From RYN-230 sp963770535 (lineage in GTDB: Bacteria > Actinomycetota > Actinomycetes > Streptosporangiales > Streptosporangiaceae): DNA of 64,000 nucleotides. The position numbers and the translations under genes are program-made. The stretch covers positions 2,356,001 through 2,420,000 of the forward strand of contig CAVYPZ010000003.1 in NCBI GenBank assembly GCA_963770535.1. The letters run 5' to 3'. Within the stretch, counting starts at the first letter, position 1; the number at the start of each line of letters is the position of its first letter. The notes below the pieces were generated by a model, which saw nothing but the letters and a program-made list of their open reading frames with translations, did not search any database and had not been told where the DNA came from. Shown here piece after piece: positions 40,631-48,280 of this stretch.

Positions 40631-41871
40631 AGGGGCTGCGGGTCGCCGTGGCCGGGGCCGGCCTGGGCGGCCTGTGCCTGGCGCAGGGCCTGCGCGGGGC
40701 GGGCGCCGAGGTCACCGTGTATGAGCGGGACGCGGCACTGGGCGGCCGTCAGCAGGGCTACCGGCTGCACGTTGACGGGCGGGCCGGCCTGGCGCTGCAG
40801 CAGTGCCTGCCACCGGAGCTGTTCGAGCTCTTCCTGGCCACGTGCGGCGCTCCCGGCCGCCGGTTCACGGTGCTCAGCGAGCGGCTCCGGGTCCTGCACG
40901 AGGCCGCCGCCGATGCGGGCCGTGACCCGCTGGCGCCCGCGTCGCTGTCCACGTCGGCCAACCGGCAGACGCTGCGGGAGATCCTGGCGGCCGGGCTCGG
41001 CCGGCGCATCCTGTTCGGCTGGGAGCTGACCGGGTTCGACGCCGGCGATCACGGAGTGCGGCTGGATTTCACCGGCGGCCGGCATGCCGGCGCGGACCTC
41101 CTGGTCGGCGCGGATGGCATCAACTCCGCGGTACGCCGGCAGTACCTGCCTGATGCCCGGGTCATCGATACCGGATCGCGGTGCATCTACGGCAAGACGC
41201 CACTGACCGGCGCGGCCCTGGGGCTGCTGCCGCCCGCACTGCACGACGGGTTCACCGCCGTCGTCGGCGGCCGGGTGGGAATGGCGGCCGGGCTGGTCCA
41301 GTTCCGCCAGCGCCCCGAGCGGGCGGCCGCGGCGATCGCACCGGGCGTCCGCGTGAGCCCGGCCGGCGACTACCTGATGTGGGCCATCGCCGCGGGCCGC
41401 GAGCGCTTCCCGGTACCGGACGCCCAGCTGGCCGGGCTGGGGCCGGTTGATCTGCACGGCGTCGCCACGGCCATGATCCGGTCGTGGCACCCGGACCTGC
41501 GCGGGCTGGTCGCACTGGCCGACGCCGCCCAGACGTTCCTGGTGCGGATCCGGACATCGGTTCCCGTCCCGGCCTGGGAGCCGAGCCGGGTCACCCTGCT
41601 CGGCGACGCCATCCACGCCATGAGCCCGGCCCGTGGCTCCGGGGCGAACACCGCCCTGCAGGACGCGGCAGTGCTGTACCGCGCGCTGGCCAGCGCGGCG
41701 CCGGCCCACCCGGCACTGACCGCGGCTATCGGCGGCTACGAGAGCCAGATGCGCGAGTACGGCTTTGCCGCGGTCAGGGCCTCCCGGGAGGCTGAGGCCG
41801 AGATGGGCACCCGGCGCAGCAGTATCGGCTTCTGGCTCTACCGCCACCTGGCCCGCGCCCGGCCCCGCTGA
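40627..41871 (+). CDS. FAD-dependent monooxygenase (UbiH/PHBH-like)
   Basis: This protein is about 414 aa. The FAD-binding GxGxxG motif is VAVAGAGLGGLCLAQGL; the second FAD motif is VTLLGDAIHAMSPARGSGANTALQDA (GD plus P-x-x-G-x-G-x-N); the ADLLVGADGINSAVRR motif (DG) supports a class A flavoprotein monooxygenase. It hydroxylates or epoxidises an aromatic or unsaturated substrate using NAD(P)H and O2. GTG start inside the PfkB stop (GTGA), so it is the last gene of the long operon, though its role in sugar catabolism is obscure. It may be unrelated and merely riding on the transcript. The following 222 bp before 42094 hold no gene. Confidence 0.9.
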   Translation: MKGLRVAVAGAGLGGLCLAQGLRGAGAEVTVYERDAALGGRQQGYRLHVDGRAGLALQQCLPPELFELFLATCGAPGRRFTVLSERLRVLHEAAADAGRDPLAPASLSTSANRQTLREILAAGLGRRILFGWELTGFDAGDHGVRLDFTGGRHAGADLLVGADGINSAVRRQYLPDARVIDTGSRCIYGKTPLTGAALGLLPPALHDGFTAVVGGRVGMAAGLVQFRQRPERAAAAIAPGVRVSPAGDYLMWAIAAGRERFPVPDAQLAGLGPVDLHGVATAMIRSWHPDLRGLVALADAAQTFLVRIRTSVPVPAWEPSRVTLLGDAIHAMSPARGSGANTALQDAAVLYRALASAAPAHPALTAAIGGYESQMREYGFAAVRASREAEAEMGTRRSSIGFWLYRHLARARPR

Positions 41872-42093
41872 CCGCCCGCGCCGCCCGCGCGCCCGGCCCG
41901 GCTGGCCGCCCCCCGCCGCCCACCGTGACCGGGCCGGCCCCGGTCGCCGTGCCGGTGGCCCTTCACCTGGTCTTCACACGGCCGGCAGCCGGACTGCACC
42001 GGCACCTGGTGGCCTGGGTACCACCTCGCGGCGCCTGCCTGTGGGGAGGGCGCTGAAGGGCGTCAGCGGCGGCGCCGGGGAAGGGGAGCAGGC

Positions 42094-43491
42094 ATGACGC
42101 AGATGATCAGGGGAACCGTCAGGGAACTCCGCGCGATGATGGACGGCCCGGTGCTCGGGCCCGGTGAACCCGGCTTCGAAGACGCGCGCCGGGTGTGGAA
42201 CGCGGACATCGACCGCCGCCCGGCGATGATCGCCCAGTGCACCTCGGCGGGCGACGTGGCCACGGCCATCAGGTTCGCGCGGCAGAGCCAGCTGGAAATC
42301 TCCGTGCGCGGGGGCGCGCACAACAGCGCGGGCACCGCGGTCTGTGACGGCGGCCTGATGCTCGACCTGAGGCTGCTCAATGAGGTCACGGTTGACCCGG
42401 GGGCGCGGCGGGCGCGGGTAGGCGGCGGTGCGCTCCTGGCTGACGTGGACGCGGCCACCCAGGCGCACGGACTGGCCGTGCCCGCCGGGCTGATCAGCCA
42501 CACCGGCGTCGGCGGGCTCACGCTCGGCGGCGGGATGGGCTGGCTGACCCGCAAATTCGGCCTGACCATCGACAGCCTGGCCTCGGCTGAGGTGGTCACG
42601 GCCGCCGGGCAGGTGCTGCGGGTGTCCGGCGGCGAGCACCCTGACCTGTTCTGGGCCATCCGGGGTGGCGGCGGCAACTTCGGTGTCGTGACCTCCTTCG
42701 AGTTCCGCCTGCACGAAGTCGGCCCGGTGGTGGATTTCGGGCTCTTCTTCTGGAGCCTGGACCAGGGGCCGCAGGCGCTGCGGGTGGCCCGCGAGATCGT
42801 CTCGGCGATGCCGGCGGACGTCAACGCCGTGATCGGCGCGATTAACGCACCGCCGGCCCCGTTCGTCCCGCCGGAGCAGCATTTCGCGCCCGGCTACGCC
42901 CTGCTGCTGACGGGCTTCGGAACCAGCCAGGAGCACGCCAGGATCGTCACCCAGGTCCGCGACCGCGTGCCGCCCCGGTTCGAGCTGGTCACCGCCATGC
43001 CTTACGTCGAGTTGCAGCAGCTCCTCGACGAGGCGAACGCGTGGGGCTCGTGCAGCTATGAGAAGGGCCTGTACCTCGAGGAGCTGACCGACCCGGTGAT
43101 CGACGTGGTCACCGGGCACCTCCCGGGCAAGCCTTCACCCATGTCCATGGTGCTGTTCTACCGGCTCGACGGCGCGTACAGCCGGGCCGGCGACGGCGAC
43201 ACCGCGTTCAGCGGCGGCCGCTCGCCGCGCTACGGCGCCTTCATCGTCGGGTCGGCGCCGGACGGCGCCCGGCTGGCCGCGGATCGCCGCTGGGTCCGGG
43301 GCTTGTCGGAAGCGCTGCAGCCGCATGCCATCGGGACTGGCGGCGGGTACCTCAACGGGACGAGCGACTACTCCGCGGACCGGGTCCGGGCCAGCTACGG
43401 CGCGGCCAAGTACGAACGCCTGGCGGCGATCAAGGCCGAGTACGACCCGGAAAACGTATTTCACCTCAACGCCAACATCGTGCCAACCTGA
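42094..43491 (+). CDS. FAD-linked oxidoreductase, berberine-bridge-enzyme family
   Basis: This protein is 465 aa with a PCMH-type FAD-binding domain: RFARQSQLEISVRGGAHNSAG, where His is the covalent 8-alpha-FAD residue; HTGVGGLTLGGGMGWLTRKFG lacks the second covalent Cys of bicovalent members. WAIRGGGGNFGVVTSFEFRLH is family-typical; the C-terminal BBE motif is YDPENVFHLNANI. Catalyses oxidation of an alcohol or C-C/C-O bond formation with O2. No signal peptide seen. Preceded by GGGGAAGGGGAGCAGGC (strong ribosome site). Substrate unknown; relatives occur in natural-product clusters. Confidence 0.92.
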   Translation: MTQMIRGTVRELRAMMDGPVLGPGEPGFEDARRVWNADIDRRPAMIAQCTSAGDVATAIRFARQSQLEISVRGGAHNSAGTAVCDGGLMLDLRLLNEVTVDPGARRARVGGGALLADVDAATQAHGLAVPAGLISHTGVGGLTLGGGMGWLTRKFGLTIDSLASAEVVTAAGQVLRVSGGEHPDLFWAIRGGGGNFGVVTSFEFRLHEVGPVVDFGLFFWSLDQGPQALRVAREIVSAMPADVNAVIGAINAPPAPFVPPEQHFAPGYALLLTGFGTSQEHARIVTQVRDRVPPRFELVTAMPYVELQQLLDEANAWGSCSYEKGLYLEELTDPVIDVVTGHLPGKPSPMSMVLFYRLDGAYSRAGDGDTAFSGGRSPRYGAFIVGSAPDGARLAADRRWVRGLSEALQPHAIGTGGGYLNGTSDYSADRVRASYGAAKYERLAAIKAEYDPENVFHLNANIVPT

Positions 43492-43495
43492 GCAG

Positions 43496-43528
43496 GGCGC
43501 CGGGCGGGCGCGCCGGGCCCGGCGCCCC
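43496..43528. terminator. hairpin terminator after the FAD-oxidoreductase gene
   Basis: GGGCGCCGGG (43496-43505) pairs with CCCGGCGCCC (43519-43528); one more inner pair is possible. It starts five bases after the gene's stop. No U-tract. Confidence 0.6.
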
Positions 43529-43693
43529 GGCCGTTCCGTGAGCCTGTGCAATGGGTGCTGCTATTCCGCAGTGGCTGCACAGGATCATGGAAACCGGCGG
43601 CCCCGCGGGAGGACCAAGGGCCCGGGTACGGCTGCTGAACGCCACTGCCGTGGCGGCGGCCGGTCCCCGAAGCTGTGGGCGAGGGAGCCTGGG

Positions 43694-44736
43694 ATGGGTG
43701 TCAGCTACTACGACGCGCTTTTGCCGGTCCGTGAGCCCGGGGCCGGCCTGCTGGGCGCGGTCGCCGGGCTCCGGCTCGCGAACCGGGTGCTCGCCTCGGT
43801 CTGCGTGCCCGGGGGCCGCATCGTGGTCGCGTTCCGTTCTGACAGCGCCCGGCTCAGCCGCATGTTCGCCGCGAACTGGGCGCAGGCCCGGACGGATCAG
43901 GAGCCGGACGCCACGCTGTATGCGCTGACCCGGCCGGCCCGCAGCTACGGGCTTGACGGGCAGTGGGACGGGGCGCGCTGGTGGGCGCGGGATCACAAGA
44001 CCATGGTGGTCTTCGGGTTCGGCCCGTACCGGCTGGCCAAGGTGTGCGTCCGGGGCATGTGCTCGGCCGTGAGCGGGGACGACACCTTGTTCATGCACGG
44101 GTGCGCGGTATCTGTCGGCGCGGGGGCGGGCCGGCGCGGCGTGGTGATCACGGGGAGTTCGGGAGCGGGGAAGACCACGCTGGTGGCCGGGCTGCTGCGG
44201 CAGGCCGACTACCCGGTGGCGGTGCTGAACGACGACTGGGGAGCCATTTCGCTGAATTCCGGTGACTTGGCCAGCACGGGGGAGCGGATGCTGCACATGA
44301 AATCAAGCAGCGTGCTCGCCCTTCGCCCCGGCTTCTTCTCCGCCGCGCCGGCCGCTCGTACTCGCGTGATCTGTCAGAACCGGACCGCTCCGCCCGGATG
44401 CTGGTGTCGCCGGGGAGTGTGTACGGGCCGGCGTGGAGCACCTCGTCCATGACGGCCGAGCATGTGGCGGTGGTCGTGCGGGAGCCTGCGGGCTGGCTGC
44501 CTCCCGGCCGGGGAGGGGCGGCGGTGCGGGAACTGGAAGGCGAGGGCGGCGCGGGTTCCGCTCACCACCACGAGGCGTTCTTCAATGGATCCCTGATCCT
44601 CATTCATGAAAACGATAAATTGCGTGAGGAGTCGCGCTTCCGGCAGCTCCTTGACCGCACAACGGTGTCGTGGATAAATAATTGCGACACCCCTGAGATT
44701 CTGGTGGATACGTTCATCTCCGCAGTCATGACGTGA
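43694..44736 (+). pseudogene. HPr-kinase-like P-loop protein, frameshifted
   Basis: Start ATG 43694 (GAGGGAGCC upstream). The frame encodes an N-terminal domain and a P-loop GVVITGSSGAGKTTLVAGLLRQ, then VAVLNDDWGAISLNSG and SSSVLALRPGFF, as in HprK-like kinases of unknown role. Between about 44330 and 44350 (a CCGCCGCGCC stretch) the frame is lost and ends at 44452. One frame over it continues GRSYSRDLSEPDRSARMLVSPGSVYG, then a helical region to 44736 (LLDRTTVSWINNCDTPEILVDTFIS). Total about 347 aa when joined. The 3' end (44560-44730) is much less GC-rich than the region, indicating foreign origin. Confidence 0.7.
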
Positions 44737-44848
44737 GCCGGCCCGCGCCGCTGGCCCGCGGCACCGGGGGCACGCTCGCGAGCGCGACGCTGCCCGGCGG
44801 CCCCCTTGCTCAGGGCCGGCCGGGCAGCGGGATGCCGGGCACCGGGGA

Positions 44849-44998
44849 CTACTGGTGAGAGCGGCGCGGGCGGAACTTGATCCAGAGCAGGATGCCGATG
44901 GCCACCAGCAGCCAGGGCGAGAACAGGATGTGCGCGGTAAAGCTGGCAACAGTCAGGGCCACGATGGCGATGAGGACGAGGGCGAGGATCGCGGGCAT
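44849..44998 (-). CDS. small hydrophobic protein
   Basis: A 49-residue protein: MPAILALVLIAIVALTVASFTAHILFSP then WLLVAIGILLWIKFRPRRSHQ. Two hydrophobic helices and a basic C-terminal tail give a typical actinobacterial 'hydrophobic protein' of about 50 aa, membrane-embedded, function unknown. I place the start at ATG 44998, with GGAG 11 bases ahead; the upstream part of the longer frame (MKHERNHGRHPV...) is not hydrophobic and likely not translated. Confidence 0.6.
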   Translation of the reverse strand: MPAILALVLIAIVALTVASFTAHILFSPWLLVAIGILLWIKFRPRRSHQ

Positions 44999-45275
44999 GG
45001 TGATCAGTCTCCGTTCAGGCCAGGCTGGTTGGCAACGGCGGCGGACCGGGTGCCTGCCGTGGTTGCGTTCATGCTTCAACAGTGCCGCCGGCAGTCGTCC
45101 CCGTCGATCGGGATCACCCCCGATTCACACCCTGGTCTGCCCCGGGGAGGCATCAGGGTCAGCGCCCGGGTGGTTCCCGCAATCGTGACCGTCCAGCATG
45201 ACACCCCCGGTGACCGGCCGCGGCGGCGGTCGCCGGCGGCGGCAGGCCGGCGATACGTCCGTTGGGGAGCGGAAT

Positions 45276-45808
45276 TCAGGAGACGAACTGCTGCCCGCCG
45301 TCGATGTCGTACGTCGCAGCGCGGCGGTGGCGGCGGAGACGATCCCGACGCCGGGGCGCACGCGCCGGCCTCCGGTACCGCCGATGAACAGCAGCGTGCC
45401 GCCCGGCCTCATCGTCCCGGCGGCGTTGCGCGCGACCTCCAGCGCCAGCACCACATGGCCGCTGATCGCGTCGCGCACCTCCGCGGCATCCATCTCGAGC
45501 AGGGGCCCGTAGTGCGGGCCGCCGGCCGTCACCATCACATGGTCGATCGGGGCCGGCAGTTCCCGGAAGAAGGTCCCCAGGGCCGCGGTGTCGCCGGCGT
45601 CGAAAGCCGCGGTGCGCCGCGCGCCGACGTCCCGCGCCGCCCGTTCGAGCCGTTCGGGATTGCGGCCGGTGAGGATGACGTCGGCGCCCTCAGCCCGGGC
45701 GCGCCGGGCTGTCTCGAGCCCGATGCCTGCGCTGCCGCCGATCACGACGACGGTCTGCCCGGCCAGGCCGGGTTCGCGGGGAGAAGCAGGGGCCGCTGGC
45801 GTGGTCAT
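45276..45808 (-). pseudogene. SDR oxidoreductase destroyed by an internal out-of-frame deletion
   Basis: N-terminal sequence is intact: GQTVVVIGGSAGIGLETARRAR, LTGRNPERLERAARDVG, HVMVTAGGPHYGPL, GTLLFIGGTGGRR and GIVSAATAAL. Then the frame turns to RRTTSTAGSSSS. One frame over, directly after the junction, the sequence reads ATYDIDGGQQFVS and stops at 45276, which is the normal C-terminal end of this SDR subfamily (TYDIDGGQQ). Therefore about 70-80 codons between are missing. The remaining open frame runs on to 45125 as Pro/Arg-rich nonsense. This is a genuine deletion rather than a one-base error, so the gene is most likely dead. Confidence 0.75.
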
Positions 45809-45884
45809 GATTCCTCCGGTCTGTCACCAGGCGGCCCGGCGCCCCGCCCTTCCACCGTTTTCCTGTGCCCGCGGCGCCCGGCCG

Positions 45885-46328
45885 CTACACCGCCAGCTCG
45901 GCCCAGACGGCCTTGCCCGTGGCCGTGGCGCTGACTCCCCAGCTGGTGGCCAGGGCATCCACGATGACGAATCCGAATCCTGACTCCTCGAGCCCGGCCG
46001 GGATGCCAGGCCGCGGCCACTGCGGGTCGGGGTCGTGGACCTCGATCCTCAGCGAGGTTCCCGCCGCCTCAAGCCGCAGCACCAGCATCGATCCTCCGGC
46101 GCAAGCGTGCCGGACCGCGTTCGTCACCAGCTCGGAGACGAACAGGACCGCCGTTTCCTCCGCATGGGCGGCGTGCCGCGCGGCCAGGACCTCCCGGGTC
46201 GCCTGCCGCGCGTAACCGGGGGCATGCGCGGCCGCCGGCAAGGTCATCTCCCACACCCAGCAGGAGGCCCGGGCCCCCAGTTCGCCAGGTCCGTCCGCTC
46301 CGCTGGGCCTGGCCGCGTCGCCTGTCAT
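45885..46328 (-). CDS. HATPase_c anti-sigma-factor-type ATP-binding protein
   Basis: This protein is about 147 aa. GHKL ATPase motifs: VLFVSELVTNAVRHA (N-box), VHDPDPQWPRPG (D-x-x-x-x-x-P), ESGFGFVIVDALATSWGVSAT (G-x-G and G3). Streptomyces-type RsbW/SpoIIAB-like regulatory kinases have this size and form. Such a kinase phosphorylates a STAS-domain antagonist and binds a sigma factor; the STAS of the 8939-10639 protein is a possible partner. The start could be 46328 or 46349; both have AGGTA just before the ATG. No sigma gene adjacent. Confidence 0.85.
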   Translation of the reverse strand: MTGDAARPSGADGPGELGARASCWVWEMTLPAAAHAPGYARQATREVLAARHAAHAEETAVLFVSELVTNAVRHACAGGSMLVLRLEAAGTSLRIEVHDPDPQWPRPGIPAGLEESGFGFVIVDALATSWGVSATATGKAVWAELAV

Positions 46329-46584
46329 TACCTGCTGCCTCATTCTCATTACCTGCCCTGGCCGTCCGGCTGATGTCACGGTGGACCCGACGATGGTGTT
46401 CTGGCGGCATGCCAGCAGGCGCATCACCCTGTACTGCCATGGCGCGCGCTCGTCCGTGATTGCCCCGTGATGGGCACAATTCCCCCGTGTTGTACACACC
46501 CACAGTTCGCTATCCAGCTGAAAGTCAGCTCCAGGCTTGCTGACGCCGCGCTGAAAGTTTGCTGGCTGGCGCTAGGATCACGGC

Positions 46585-46935
46585 ATGATCACCGGCATGC
46601 ATGCGATCGTGTTCTCATCCCAAGCCAGCCAGGTCCGGGCGTTCTTCAAGGACACGCTCGGGCTGCCGTCGGTTGACGCGGGCGGAGGCTGGCTGATTTT
46701 CGCGTTGCCCCCGGCTGAGCTCGCGGTGCATCCCGCGGACGGGGAAACCCGCCATGAGCTTTACCTGATGTGTGATGACATCCACGCCACGCTGGCCGAT
46801 CTGCGGGACAAGGGAATCGAGGCAGCGCAGGACGTGACCGATCAGGGGTGGGGGCTGCTGGCCGCGATCCGGCTCCCGGACGGCTCGCAGTTCCCCATCT
46901 ACCAGCCCCGGCACCCCTCGCCGCTGTCGCCCTGA
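46585..46935 (+). CDS. glyoxalase/VOC-family protein
   Basis: This protein is 116 aa with two beta-alpha-beta-beta-beta modules: MHAIVFSSQASQVRAFFKDTLGLPSVDAGGGWLIFALPPAELAVHPAD and ELYLMCDDIHATLADLRDKGIEAAQDVTDQGWGLLAAIRLPDGSQFPIYQP. The pattern (FF/KDTLGLP, LPDG) is that of VOC proteins of the glyoxalase/bleomycin-resistance superfamily. Metal ligand positions include His near the N terminus (MHAI) and Glu in PAELAVH. May bind a metal and act on a small thiol-adduct or be a binding protein. Start ATG 46585. Confidence 0.88.
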   Translation: MITGMHAIVFSSQASQVRAFFKDTLGLPSVDAGGGWLIFALPPAELAVHPADGETRHELYLMCDDIHATLADLRDKGIEAAQDVTDQGWGLLAAIRLPDGSQFPIYQPRHPSPLSP

Positions 46936-46957
46936 CCGCCCTCCCGGCGATCAGGCG

Positions 46958-47368
46958 CTACCCGTCCGTGCCCCGCCGGTTGGCCGCGTCGATGAGCCGC
47001 CGGGCCGGAGCCTCATCGGCGGGCGCGACGAGCACGCGCACCCCCTGGGCCTGCAGCTGCGGCTCCTGCCCTCCGGCATCGTCCGCGGACACCACGGCGC
47101 GCAGGTCGTTGTTGCGCAGCATGCCGGCGATCAGTTCCGCCTCGCTGCGGGTGGTCACGACGGCGACCGTGACCGGCGCGCCGCCACGCCCGGCCGGGGC
47201 GGCGGGTTCGTGCCCGGGCCCGGCTTGCTCGCGCTCCAGGTAAGCCGCGTACCAGCCGGGCCAGTCCGGGTCCGGGTGCCCGGTCTGCTTCTCGTGCCGG
47301 GCGTGCGCGTCCGCGGCGCGGGCCAGCGCGCGCGCCAGGTCGCCCGCGGACTCAAAGGTCAGCCTCAT
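46958..47368 (-). CDS. DUF2007-domain protein
   Basis: This protein is 136 aa. N-terminal segment ALARAADAHARHEKQTGHPDPDWPGWYAAYLEREQAG is a small helical module seen in several actinobacterial proteins. The C-terminal DUF2007 (about 66-132) reads VTVAVVTTRSEAELIAGMLRNNDLRAVVSADDAGG...GVRVLVAPADEAPARRLID, a putative signal-transducing small domain related to PII-like folds. Function unknown. ATG 47368 with AGGAGGAGAG upstream. Only 21 bp separate its end of transcription partner (MOSC gene is upstream on the same strand, ending 47390), so they may be co-transcribed. Confidence 0.8.
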   Translation of the reverse strand: MRLTFESAGDLARALARAADAHARHEKQTGHPDPDWPGWYAAYLEREQAGPGHEPAAPAGRGGAPVTVAVVTTRSEAELIAGMLRNNDLRAVVSADDAGGQEPQLQAQGVRVLVAPADEAPARRLIDAANRRGTDG

Positions 47369-47389
47369 GACTCTCCTCCTGCCCGGCAG

Positions 47390-48127
47390 CTATGTCTGCG
47401 GGGCGATCATGACCGGGTCGCCGACCCGGACCAGGCCGGGCCGGATCGTGGTGCCGTAGACGCCGGCGCAGGCATCGTGGTGGCGGCCTGCGGCCTTCAG
47501 CACGGGCGCGTCGGGCTGCCCGGTGCCGGGGTTGACGTTGGGGATGACGCACCGCGTGTCCCGCCGGTTGACCCGGATGGCTGCGCCGCCGATGCGCAGC
47601 GAGCAGCCGACCCATCCGTCCTCGGCGTAGGGCGCGCCCGAGGCGGGCGTGATGACGAGGTTGGGCCTGAACCGCAGCTCGCTGCCCGGTACCCCGGCCA
47701 GGGTGCAGAGGGCGGACACGGTGGAGGTGGTAATGAGCGAGACGGGCATGGCGTCGAACATCCCGCGTTCGAGCCGCATGACCCGCACCCCTGCTCCCAG
47801 CTCGTCAGCGAGGCCCGGATCGGTGATCCGGTAGGTCGTGCCGCCGGGCGCCCGGACCTCGACCGCGGACTTGTCCGGGCGCCCGGGTTCGAGCAGCCTC
47901 GGAACGTAGGTCGACATGGCGGGATTCTCGCGGATGGTGTGCCACGGGAATCCGCTCGCGGCGGACTCCGGCCGCAGGAACGCCCACCTCCGGTCACCGG
48001 CGATCCCGGCCCAGGACAGGTCGGCGCTCGGCAGGGCTTCCCCCGCCATGGACTTCACCGGATAACGCCACAGCCCGGTCACGATGCCTGCCTGCACGCC
48101 AGCCCTGGCGTCCCCGTAGCGGCCCAC
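47390..48127 (-). CDS. MOSC-domain molybdenum-cofactor-sulfurase-like protein
   Basis: This protein is 245 aa. MOSC N-terminal beta-barrel part is GIVTGLWRYPVKSMAGEALPSADL, and the core is MRLERGMFDAMPVSLITTSTVSAL, LRFRPNLVI and RDTRCVIPNVNPGTGQPD, with the conserved Cys that carries sulfur in MOSC proteins. These proteins bind or transfer sulfur/Moco and reduce N-hydroxylated compounds. ATG or GTG 48127. A second, different MOSC (YiiM-type, fused to a reductase) lies 5 kb downstream at 52602, so this region may manage N-hydroxyl or Moco chemistry. Confidence 0.88.
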   Translation of the reverse strand: MGRYGDARAGVQAGIVTGLWRYPVKSMAGEALPSADLSWAGIAGDRRWAFLRPESAASGFPWHTIRENPAMSTYVPRLLEPGRPDKSAVEVRAPGGTTYRITDPGLADELGAGVRVMRLERGMFDAMPVSLITTSTVSALCTLAGVPGSELRFRPNLVITPASGAPYAEDGWVGCSLRIGGAAIRVNRRDTRCVIPNVNPGTGQPDAPVLKAAGRHHDACAGVYGTTIRPGLVRVGDPVMIAPQT

Positions 48128-48280
48128 GCGTCGCCTCCCTCATCGGAGGCGCCCTTGATGGCCTTGCCCGAGCGTGGCGGACCAGGTCCGTCGCAGCGCC
48201 TCTCGGGCCGGACCGCCACGCTAACCTCGCAGGCCCCCGGCGGGCAAGCCCGGGGGAGCCGGCCAGCCAGGCGGGCCGGG

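Noticed and set aside
40627..41871. FAD monooxygenase considered as a sulfoquinovose monooxygenase or alkanesulfonate monooxygenase
   Set aside because: It is a class A (UbiH/PHBH-like) flavoprotein with FAD motifs, not a luciferase-like FMNH2-dependent sulfonate monooxygenase.
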